DNA of 5,050 nucleotides from JADLHS01 sp964539515 (GCA_964539515.1 CAZIJO010000308.1:1-5050); one strand, 5' to 3'. Positions 1 through 5,050 are shown, counted from the stretch's first letter. Numbers and translations: made by a program. The notes: generated from the sequence alone by a model not told the origin.

Positions 1-1068
1 TCGCTTGGAGAACTCTACAACCTCGTCACGCTTCTCCAGCCGGGACAGTTGCCTTCGCCCAAGGAATTCCGCGCCCGCTTCCTGGACCCCAAGCGTCCGC
101 GCCAGCCGCGCGAACCGGAGGAGCTGCGCCGGCTGCTGGGCCAGGTGATGATCCGCAACACGCGCGCCAATGCCGGTTTGAAATTGCCGCCGCGGCGGGC
201 CGAGACCGTGCTATTCCAAGCGGACGAAGCCGAGCGCGGGTTCTGGCAGCAATGGGAAAGCGAATTGCGCGGCCGCCTCGCGGGCTTGACGGCCAGCCAG
301 GCCAGTCTTTGGGGCCGCCTCTTGTTGCAGGCGGCAGGGAGCAGTCCGACCGCGTGGCGCCGCGCCTTGGAAAAGTTTCCCGACCCCACCGCCGTCCGGA
401 CCTGGCGGGAGCAGTCACCGCTGGCGTCGAGCTGGAAACGCAAGTGTGAGCTGCTGGTGCCGTTCGCCCGGGCCGAGGGCGGCGTGGTGGTATTCACCCA
501 GTTCCTGGAGACGCAGGCGGCGCTGGCGGAATTCCTGCAAGGGGCGGCCGTGGAGACCTTCGTCATCAATGGCTCGACCCCGCCGCCGGCGCGGCAGCCC
601 ATCACCGAACAATTCCACAAACGCGGCGGCGCGTTGTTGCTCACGCACAGCGGCACGGAGGGACGCAATCTCCAGTTTTGTCATCGGCTCGCAAATTTCG
701 ATCTGCCCTGGAATCCAATGGAAATCGAGCAACGCATCGGACGCCTGCACCGGCTGGGCCAGCAGCATCCGGTGCGCATCTACAACTTCGTTCAGGCCGG
801 CACGCTCCAGCAACATCTGCTCGAGGTGTTGCAGGAGAAGTTGAATCTGTTTGAACTCGTGGTCGGGGAAACCGGTTTGGTTTTGGGCGAACGGTTCAGC
901 AGCGATGAGTTTGCCGACGAAGTCTTCCAGCGCTGGCGCGCGAACGAGGGCCGGGTGGCCGAGGCGTTTGCCAGTCTCGGCGAGGAACTCGCCACCGCCC
1001 GCGACGCCTACGCCGAAGTCAAGCAACTGGATGAGACCTTGTTCGCCAAGGACTACGAATCGTTATGA
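1..1068 (+). CDS. SNF2-family (RapA/YqhH-like) helicase/translocase, C-terminal part, 5' end outside window
   Basis: This is the C-terminal 355 residues of an SNF2-type ATPase, a double-stranded nucleic acid translocase that remodels protein-DNA complexes. The reading frame is open from base 1, so the start and the Walker A and DEAH motifs lie upstream; the TTG at 49 is an internal leucine. Visible residues 1-16 (ELYNLVTLLQPG) are the end of ATPase lobe 1. MIRNTRANAG (50-59) and LPPRRAE (62-68) form the SNF2 linker. Lobe 2 follows: VVVFTQF (162-168, motif IV), GTEGRNLQ (218-225, motif V), DLPWNP (234-239) and EQRIGRLHRLGQ (243-254, motif VI with the arginine fingers). The tail after NLFELVVGE (282-290) matches my memory of RapA/YqhH-class bacterial SNF2 proteins. 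All visible motifs look intact, so it is probably active. Its stop overlaps the next start (ATGA). DrmD of DISARM defence is of the same broad class, so the substrate and role are open. Confidence 0.93.
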   Translation, partial: SLGELYNLVTLLQPGQLPSPKEFRARFLDPKRPRQPREPEELRRLLGQVMIRNTRANAGLKLPPRRAETVLFQADEAERGFWQQWESELRGRLAGLTASQASLWGRLLLQAAGSSPTAWRRALEKFPDPTAVRTWREQSPLASSWKRKCELLVPFARAEGGVVVFTQFLETQAALAEFLQGAAVETFVINGSTPPPARQPITEQFHKRGGALLLTHSGTEGRNLQFCHRLANFDLPWNPMEIEQRIGRLHRLGQQHPVRIYNFVQAGTLQQHLLEVLQEKLNLFELVVGETGLVLGERFSSDEFADEVFQRWRANEGRVAEAFASLGEELATARDAYAEVKQLDETLFAKDYESL

Positions 1069-1460
1069 AATGGCAGGAGGAACACCTCGATGTGTTGCAG
1101 AATCTGGAGTTCGCCATGGTTCAAGTGTGGCGGGCGCATCCCGAAATGACGGATTACTCGGCGCTGCGGGCCTACGAAACCGCGCGCCAATTCTACCGTA
1201 CCGAACAGCGCGGCCATCCTGCCACGCCGCCCGCCCTGACCGGGTTGGATGCGGTTGCCTTTGGGAAACTGAAAGAAATGTGTGAATTCCGGCTTGGGCG
1301 TGCCCCCGCCCCCCCGTCGCAGCCGGAAATTCCCGTGTCGCCCCTCCCGCTGGAGAAACTGGTGGCTTGTCTGCAAGAACTCGCGAAATCGGTCGAACGC
1401 CACACCCGCAATGGTGGCCGGCAGGGATACCTGACCTTCATTGACGGTTTCCTGCCATGA
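1065..1460 (+). CDS. Uncharacterised 131-aa protein, middle gene of the SNF2 cassette
   Basis: I recognise no named family. The protein is soluble, with no signal peptide or membrane segment. Residues 1-50 look helical, with a run HLDVLQNLEFAMVQVWRAH and then MTDYSALRAYETARQFYR. A Pro/Ala-rich linker (79-94, encoded by a C-rich tract) leads to a second helical part with LEKLVACLQELAKSVERH, ending in GGRQGYLTFIDGF. The lack of catalytic-looking motifs and the two helical halves suggest an adaptor or binding protein. The ATG overlaps the helicase stop and the gene's own stop overlaps the next start, so translation is probably coupled through all three genes. No Shine-Dalgarno lies before the ATG. 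An AGGAGG at 1075-1080, inside the gene, precedes an in-frame GTG at 1092 by 11 bases, so a start nine codons downstream is possible. The ATGA overlap favours 1065. Confidence 0.8.
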   Translation: MKWQEEHLDVLQNLEFAMVQVWRAHPEMTDYSALRAYETARQFYRTEQRGHPATPPALTGLDAVAFGKLKEMCEFRLGRAPAPPSQPEIPVSPLPLEKLVACLQELAKSVERHTRNGGRQGYLTFIDGFLP

Positions 1461-2482
1461 AGCTCGAACGACTGCCGCATTCGCCGGACGCGCTCGTGCA
1501 TTTCTATGACGAGGCGCTGACCGCGCTCGGCGCCTTGTGCGAACGGACCTGGCATGACCGGCTGGAAATCGTGGCGGAGGGGCGGGCTGCGCGAATGTGG
1601 AATTCTGACGGCGCCTTGCACGAAGTTGAACTGTGGTTTCCGCCGGCGGAGGACTCCGATCCGCGCAATGCCGTGAAACAAGTTTTTCCGGGTTGCCCGC
1701 TGACGTTTCAACTCTGTGAAGTCCTGCGCCCTTCCCCGCTGGCGTTAGAACGCCTGGTCCTGACCGGCGAAACCTCCTCCCGGCCACCGGCCACCGAGGT
1801 GGCGGAGCGACTCTGGCGCGGACAATTCCCGGAAACCAATCGTTGGCGGTTGACCTGTCCGTTTGCCACCGGCTTCCACTTCTCCCTGATTGCGCTGATC
1901 CGCTGTGAAATCCAGGCGATTGACCAGCACTGGTCACTCCGGCGGCTGGCAATTTCCCTACCGGATGGAGCGGCCGATGAAGCCCTTGCCCAGTCTTTAC
2001 CCCTCCTCCAAACCACGGCGGCCGGGAGCGACTCCGTCGCCTGGCCGAAGTCCGATCCAGCGAACTGGCGGGAATTCCTTCACGCCGCGCTGGAACAAGA
2101 CCTGGCGTCCGATCTGACCACGCTCCGCGACCGCCAATCCCGCCACCTGCAACGGGAGTTGGATCGGGTGGATGACTATTTTGAGCACTACGAGCAGGAA
2201 CTGACCACCCGCCACTCCCGCACGGGGAACGAAACCACGAAGGTAAAGGCCGCCGAGCGTCTGGCCGCCGCCAAAGCCGAACATGCGCGCCGCCGGGCGG
2301 ACCAGGTCGCGCGGCACGAAATTCGGGCTCGCGCCCATCTGGAAGCGCTGTTGCTGACCGCCGAGCCGGCCTGGCGCACGACCCTGGCCGTGGAACTGGC
2401 GCACCATCCGCAAACGATAGAGGCGCAGTTTGTGCCGCGCACGCGGCGGTGGATTTTGAACGGAAGACCGAGCGCCGAGTGA
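1457..2482 (+). CDS. Uncharacterised 341-aa protein with long charged helical/coiled-coil C-terminal half, last gene of the SNF2 cassette
   Basis: I do not recognise a characterised family. Residues 1-200 look like a mixed alpha/beta globular domain, with stretches such as HEVELWFPP (55-63), FPGCPLTFQLCEVLRP (77-92), WRLTCPFATGFHFSLIALIRCEIQAID (split around 130-156) and a Leu-rich segment near 178-185. Residues about 203-300 are rich in Glu, Arg, Lys, Gln and Ala with almost no proline. They include DRVDDYFEHYEQEL (236-249) and KAAERLAAAKAEHARRRADQ (264-283), as expected for a long helical hairpin or coiled coil. The end (EAQFVPRTRRWIL, 322-334) may be a beta strand closing the fold. The five cysteines are scattered, with no zinc-binding pattern. 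The start overlaps the previous stop (ATGA) and has no separate ribosome-binding site, so production is tied to the two genes upstream. A structural or DNA/RNA-polymerase-contacting partner of the helicase is plausible, but this is inference from context. Confidence 0.85.
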   Translation: MKLERLPHSPDALVHFYDEALTALGALCERTWHDRLEIVAEGRAARMWNSDGALHEVELWFPPAEDSDPRNAVKQVFPGCPLTFQLCEVLRPSPLALERLVLTGETSSRPPATEVAERLWRGQFPETNRWRLTCPFATGFHFSLIALIRCEIQAIDQHWSLRRLAISLPDGAADEALAQSLPLLQTTAAGSDSVAWPKSDPANWREFLHAALEQDLASDLTTLRDRQSRHLQRELDRVDDYFEHYEQELTTRHSRTGNETTKVKAAERLAAAKAEHARRRADQVARHEIRARAHLEALLLTAEPAWRTTLAVELAHHPQTIEAQFVPRTRRWILNGRPSAE

Positions 2483-2531
2483 GGTTGACTTCACCGGCAA
2501 GTGGCAAGGGCCCAAGCCAGCAAACCTCACT
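2478..2531 (+). repeat. 9-bp inverted repeat with 36-base spacer at the end of the SNF2 cassette
   Basis: AGTGAGGTT at 2478-2486 is exactly complementary to AACCTCACT at 2523-2531. The left arm covers the stop codon of the third cassette gene, and the spacer contains TGGCAAGGGCCCAAGCCA, itself nearly symmetric. It could be a transcription-ending or stabilising structure, but no T-rich tract follows and the spacer is long. A match of this size is not rare by chance in a window this long. Confidence 0.3.
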
Positions 2532-2825
2532 GCATCGACGAACGGCTCGGTCCGGCGAGCGCTCGCAAACGTAACGAAGCGGTCCTCCACGCCCAGGACG
2601 AACCCTACGCCTGGGGCGGCGGCGCCGAAGTTGGCCCCTTCACCGCCATGGAGACGAACAGCACGAAGACGGGTATTGGAATGCCGGCGCACGGCTTTTC
2701 CCCACTCAAGCCAAGGCGCTGCGACCGGTGATTCAAGCACAACCCCACGCCCGAGAACTTTGAACGCGATTCTCCCGGAAGTTCGCGTGCCTCGACAATC
2801 CTGGCCCAAACGCTAGATTTCCAGC
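2483..2825. other. Gene-free gap between the SNF2 cassette and clpS
   Basis: This 343-base gap holds no convincing gene. Short open frames here (2501-2731 and 2631-2816, plus strand) lack ribosome-binding sites, have skewed composition and resemble nothing I know. It contains the right arm of the inverted repeat at 2478-2531, a perfect 12-bp palindrome GCGAGCGCTCGC at 2555-2566 and a possible promoter at 2792-2819. Part of it (about 2640-2672) faintly resembles the 'accacggagacacgga' type intergenic repeats that I recall from verrucomicrobial and planctomycete genomes. Confidence 0.6.
2792..2819 (+). promoter_or_regulatory. Possible sigma-70-type promoter for the clpS-DUF2017-aat operon
   Basis: TCGACA (2792-2797, five of six to the TTGACA consensus) is followed after 16 bases by TAGATT (2814-2819, four of six to TATAAT). 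Transcription from here would begin close to the clpS ATG at 2826, giving a leaderless or nearly leaderless message. That fits the absence of a Shine-Dalgarno before clpS. The match is modest and was read by eye. Confidence 0.3.
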
Positions 2826-3125
2826 ATGGCTGACACTGAAGTACTGCCGGACATTGAACGCAAGGAGGGGACCGGGTCAAAATCCGAACTGGAGCCGGGG
2901 TGGCTGGTGATTTGTTGGAATGATCCGGTCAACTTGATGACTTACGTCACGCACGTGTTTCAGACGGTGTTTGGGTGGAACAAGCAGAAGGCCGAGCATC
3001 ACATGCTGCAGGTCCATCGGCAGGGCAAAAGCGTGCTGACGCGCGCGACCATGGAGACCGCCGAGCACTACGTTCACCAGCTTCAGAAATACACGCTGCA
3101 CGCAACCATGGAGCGCGAGCCATGA
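2826..3125 (+). CDS. clpS: ClpS, adaptor of the ClpAP/ClpCP protease for N-degron substrates
   Basis: ClpS binds proteins whose first residue is Leu, Phe, Trp or Tyr and delivers them to the Clp unfoldase and protease in the cytoplasm. The 99-aa length is normal. Residues 1-24 are a polar flexible N-terminal arm, which in the family engages the unfoldase. The core begins at GWLVICWNDPVNLM (25-38). Asn32, Asp33 and Met38, together with His64 in MLQVHRQGK (60-68), correspond to the substrate-pocket residues Asn34, Asp35, Met40 and His66 of E. coli ClpS. Pro34 stands where E. coli has a second Asp. NDPVNLM and the ending LHATMERE resemble actinobacterial ClpS. The start is fixed by an in-frame TAG at 2814-2816, and the next Met (38) would remove the pocket. 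No Shine-Dalgarno is seen. Its stop overlaps the start of the next gene (ATGA). Confidence 0.95.
   Translation: MADTEVLPDIERKEGTGSKSELEPGWLVICWNDPVNLMTYVTHVFQTVFGWNKQKAEHHMLQVHRQGKSVLTRATMETAEHYVHQLQKYTLHATMEREP
3110..3113 (+). promoter_or_regulatory. Ribosome-binding site for the DUF2017 gene, inside clpS
   Basis: GGAG lies eight bases before the ATG at 3122, within the last codons of clpS. It supports 3122 as the start over the longer open frame that reaches back to 2975, whose extra N-terminal part is only clpS read in another frame. Confidence 0.5.
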
Positions 3126-3610
3126 AACTGATCCGCACCGACAAGTCGGGACCGGTGTTTTATCTCGGTCAACGCGAGAAGCAATTGCTGCTCGATACCG
3201 TCGCCCGCTACCCGCTGGTCCCGGCAGCGCATTATCGGCTGAGCAAGAAGGCCCAGGGGGCCAACGCCGAGGATAACCAGCGCTGGCTCGAAGCGGCGCT
3301 CGACGAACAACGCCAGGAAAACCGCCGGCAGGCGCTGGAGATGCTAACCGCGTCCCAACGCTTCCGCCCCGTCAAATCCGGCTTCGAACTTACCCTGACT
3401 CCGGCACAGATCGAATGGCTGCTGCAGGTGCTCAACGATGTGCGGGTCGGCAGCTGGCTGGCGCTCGGCCAGCCGGAGCCTGGCCAGCAACCCGAATTTA
3501 CCGAGCAGAACCTCAAACACTTGGTCACGATGGAAGTCTGCGGGGCTTTCGAATCAGGCCTGCTGGCCGCTCTGGGCGTGAGGGAATCGCCCAACTGGGC
3601 GCGTGAATGA
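3122..3610 (+). CDS. DUF2017-family protein, partner gene of clpS
   Basis: This 162-aa soluble protein fits DUF2017, a family of unknown function that in Actinobacteria is usually encoded next to clpS. The N-terminus (MKLIRTDKSGPVFYLGQREKQ in part, 1-21) looks like a small beta element leading into a helix. Residues 50-80 form a charged helix (ENRRQALEMLTASQRF at 66-81). The best family mark is the segment LTPAQIEWLLQVLNDVRVG (92-110), comparable with the actinobacterial 'WL.ALNDLRLALG' motif. The C-terminal helix 130-152 contains MEVCGAFESGLLAALG. No catalytic motif or membrane segment is seen. The start overlaps the clpS stop and has a GGAG site, so the two are probably translated together. 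The position between clpS and aat suggests a role in N-degron recognition or Clp delivery, which is inference. The family assignment rests on remembered motifs and context. Confidence 0.78.
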   Translation: MKLIRTDKSGPVFYLGQREKQLLLDTVARYPLVPAAHYRLSKKAQGANAEDNQRWLEAALDEQRQENRRQALEMLTASQRFRPVKSGFELTLTPAQIEWLLQVLNDVRVGSWLALGQPEPGQQPEFTEQNLKHLVTMEVCGAFESGLLAALGVRESPNWARE

Positions 3611-3622
3611 GAACTTTCCCCC

Positions 3623-4306
3623 ATGCCGTCACTGCCCGAACAGCGCCTGGACTTCCCCGACCCGCTCACGGCGGACAAGGACGGGCTCGTAGCCATCGGC
3701 GGTGACCTGTCCGCACCGCGACTGCGGCTGGCGTATCGCAGTGGGATTTTTCCGTGGACGGTGAATCCCATCACCTGGTGGTCGCCCGACCCGCGGGGAA
3801 TCTTCGAGCTGGAGCACTTCCACATACCGCGCAGCCTGGCGAAGTTCCTCCGCAAAGAGCCGTTTGAAATCACCCACGACCGGGCTTTCCGCCAGGTGAT
3901 GCAAGGTTGCGCGGCTCCGGCACCTGGCCGGGGGGGAAATTGGATCACGCCGGAATTCATCGAGGCTTACACCCGGCTGCACGAGCAGGGCGACGCCCAC
4001 AGCGTCGAATGCTGGCGCGGAGGCGAGCTGGTCGGCGGCATTTATGGCGTCAGCATCGGCGGTTTGTTTGCCGGCGAATCCATGTTCCACCACGTTTCAA
4101 ATGCCTCGAAAGCCGCGCTTTGCCACCTCGTCGGACATTTGCGGGCGCGCGGCTTCGTGCTGTTCGACATCCAGATGATCACCCGTGCCACGCGCCAGCT
4201 TGGCGCGATGGAGATTTCGCGGGCGGAATACCTGAAGCGGCTCCGGCGGGCGGTCCTGATGGACTGTGCCTTCGGTGAGCCGCCCGCAGCGAGTGTGGCC
4301 ACCTGA
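3623..4306 (+). CDS. aat: Leucyl/phenylalanyl-tRNA--protein transferase (Aat)
   Basis: Aat moves Leu or Phe from aminoacyl-tRNA to the N-terminal Arg or Lys of a protein, creating a primary N-degron that ClpS recognises. The 227-aa length matches the family (E. coli 234). Motifs appear in the expected order: GGDLS (26-30), GIFPW (41-45), WWSPDPR (52-58), NWITP (106-110), GGIYG (138-142), GESMF (151-155), NASK (160-163), FDIQ (181-184) and LGAMEISR (193-200). Trp45, Trp107, Glu152, Asp182 and Gln184 correspond to E. coli Trp49, Trp111, Glu156, Asp186 and Gln188, so the enzyme should be active. The ATG lies 12 bases after the DUF2017 stop in the same frame. That in-frame TGA leaves no earlier start. 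No strong Shine-Dalgarno is seen, so coupling with the gene upstream is likely. A run of seven G at 3930-3936 lies just before the Trp107 codon. Confidence 0.97.
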   Translation: MPSLPEQRLDFPDPLTADKDGLVAIGGDLSAPRLRLAYRSGIFPWTVNPITWWSPDPRGIFELEHFHIPRSLAKFLRKEPFEITHDRAFRQVMQGCAAPAPGRGGNWITPEFIEAYTRLHEQGDAHSVECWRGGELVGGIYGVSIGGLFAGESMFHHVSNASKAALCHLVGHLRARGFVLFDIQMITRATRQLGAMEISRAEYLKRLRRAVLMDCAFGEPPAASVAT

Positions 4307-4544
4307 ACGACCCTCCGGGAATCGATACGGGCGGCGTGCCGTCGGCTCGTCCAGGCGCACCCGGTGGGTCTTATGGTCGGAAGTTCCGACTGCCGGGAGA
4401 AAGAACCTCGAACCACGGGAAATCCGACCGGGTCGAAATCTGGTGGTTATTGGTAGCCGCAGGTCCGACGGGGAGGCAGACACCGGTGCCCGCGCAAATC
4501 AGACGGAGCAAGACGCGAATCGGATCACCGCGAACCAACCTGGC
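4307..4544. other. Gene-free gap between convergent aat and hpnH
   Basis: No supported gene lies here. Open frames crossing it (4266-4583 and 4336-4803, plus strand) run into the antisense of hpnH and look like non-coding shadow. The gap carries an odd palindrome at 4376-4390, a smaller one (CGACC-G-GGTCG) at 4425-4435 and the octamer CACCGGTG at 4481-4488. No hairpin followed by a T tract was found for either gene, so termination may be Rho-dependent or use a structure I missed. Confidence 0.6.
4376..4390. repeat. 15-bp odd palindrome between aat and hpnH
   Basis: GTCGGAAGTTCCGAC has two perfectly complementary 7-base arms around a central G. As RNA it could form only a short stem with a 3-base loop. 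As DNA it has the symmetry of a dimeric regulator site. Its half-site TCCGAC recurs at 4423-4428 and 4464-4469. Confidence 0.4.
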
Positions 4545-5050
4545 TCACTCCGGCTTTTTCAGATTGGCGATGCGGGCCAGTAACTCGTCGCGCTGCGAGG
4601 TGTCGCCGTTGCCACAACCCGCGTTGTTGGTAGCGGCGTCGTGGTTATGGTCCGACGGTTCGGCTTTGCGGGAGAAGGCCGCTTGCGCGCCGTTCATCGC
4701 GGCGCGGGGACTGTTGATGGCCGCCTTGGCTTCGGCGAGATGGCCCTTGCCAATGGAGACGCCGTTGAAGGCGCGTTGGGTCAATTCGGGTGTCGCCGGA
4801 TAGGGTTTGGGCTTGGCTCCAAAGTTGTACTTGAAGTTCTTCCAGTTGTCGCCGCGTTGATAGTTCGTGCCGAGCGCGCCGCTGGGATCGTAGCCGCAAT
4901 GGACCATGCAGTTCTCGCATCGGGGATCCCGCGCCACCCCGTCCACCACCCCGTATTTATCCCACGCCACCTTCGTCAGCATTTCCTGGTAGCCATCGTA
5001 ATGGCCGTCCGTCATCAAGTAGCATGGGGCCTTCCAGCCTTTGATGTTGC
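4545..5050 (-). CDS. hpnH: HpnH-type radical SAM protein (adenosyl-hopene transferase), C-terminal part, start outside window
   Basis: This is the C-terminal 167 residues of a radical SAM enzyme of the HpnH type. HpnH adds a 5'-deoxyadenosyl group to the hopene side chain, the first step in making extended C35 hopanoids. The frame is open to the window edge, and residues NIKGWKAPCYLMTDG (first 15 visible) match the start of the DUF3463 C-terminal domain, so the TTG/ATG near 5013-5018 are internal codons. The CENCMVHCGYDP signature follows (Cys codons at about 4919, 4910 and 4898) after WDKYG, as in known HpnH proteins. The SAM domain with its CxxxCxxC cluster is outside the window. The tail after the signature runs about 110 residues and contains a His/Asp/Asn-rich stretch (SDHNHDAATNNAGCGNGD), longer and more variable than the HpnH proteins I remember. 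It is convergent with aat and functionally unrelated. A related DUF3463 radical SAM enzyme with another substrate is possible. Confidence 0.85.
   Translation of the reverse strand, partial: NIKGWKAPCYLMTDGHYDGYQEMLTKVAWDKYGVVDGVARDPRCENCMVHCGYDPSGALGTNYQRGDNWKNFKYNFGAKPKPYPATPELTQRAFNGVSIGKGHLAEAKAAINSPRAAMNGAQAAFSRKAEPSDHNHDAATNNAGCGNGDTSQRDELLARIANLKKPE

Noticed and set aside
1053..2507. 484-codon open frame on the minus strand opposite the second and third cassette genes
   Set aside because: It lies antisense to two well-supported coupled genes, is rich in Arg, Pro, Ser and Gly, has no recognisable motif, and is what GC-rich coding DNA produces on its reverse strand.
1997..2809. 270-codon minus-strand open frame across the end of the third gene and the gap
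   Set aside because: It is mostly antisense to the coiled-coil gene, has low-complexity GC-rich composition and no family resemblance, so the gap portion alone does not support a gene.
64..3958. Six GAATTC sites (64, 529, 1284, 1600, 2072, 3953), more than expected for GC-rich DNA
   Set aside because: Five of the six are in-frame Glu-Phe codon pairs (GAA TTC), so codon choice explains them without a special DNA signal.
3232..3960. 242-codon minus-strand open frame opposite DUF2017 and aat
   Set aside because: It is antisense to aat, whose motifs are unmistakable, and its Ser/Arg-rich translation shows no domain.
4274..4303. Bulged hairpin GGTG-A-GCC / GGC-CACC at the end of aat, as a possible terminator
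   Set aside because: The stem is only seven pairs with a bulge and a 15-base loop, lies within coding sequence and has no T tract after it.
4336..4803. 155-codon plus-strand open frame after aat
   Set aside because: More than half lies antisense to the HpnH-type coding region, there is no ribosome-binding site, and the composition is that of shadow frames.
1..5050. CRISPR array, tRNA, insertion sequence or attachment site
   Set aside because: No regularly spaced direct repeats, cloverleaf sequence, transposase motif or terminal inverted repeats were seen on either strand.

Overview
The window is GC-rich bacterial DNA, densely coding, with five complete genes and two genes cut by the window edges. 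Verrucomicrobiota (or another PVC-group bacterium) is the most likely source. That is an inference from the combination of a RapA/YqhH-like SNF2 helicase, an actinobacterial-type ClpS paired with a DUF2017 protein, a bacterial Aat transferase and an HpnH-type radical SAM protein. No rRNA or tRNA marker is present to confirm it.

Layout. (1) 1-2482, plus strand: an operon-like cassette of three genes joined by ATGA stop/start overlaps. It holds the C-terminal half of an SNF2-family helicase/translocase (5' end outside the window), a 131-aa uncharacterised protein and a 341-aa uncharacterised protein with a long charged helical, probably coiled-coil, C-terminal half. (2) 2483-2825: a gene-free gap with weak inverted repeats and a possible promoter directly before clpS. 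(3) 2826-4306, plus strand: clpS, a DUF2017-family gene and aat, tightly packed. (4) 4307-4544: a gene-free gap between convergent genes, containing a 15-bp palindrome but no clear terminator. (5) 4545-5050, minus strand: the C-terminal part of an HpnH-type (DUF3463) radical SAM enzyme of hopanoid synthesis, start outside the window.

How the genes work together. Aat adds Leu or Phe to proteins that begin with Arg or Lys. ClpS recognises N-terminal Leu, Phe, Trp or Tyr and hands the protein to the Clp protease. The clpS-DUF2017-aat unit therefore puts the writer and reader of the bacterial N-degron pathway in one transcript, with a DUF2017 protein of unknown function between them. The upstream SNF2 cassette is a separate unit. 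Its strict translational coupling suggests that the three products act together, but whether in transcription (like RapA), DNA repair or defence cannot be told from the sequence. The two most interesting items are this three-gene SNF2 cassette and the DUF2017 protein inside the N-degron operon.
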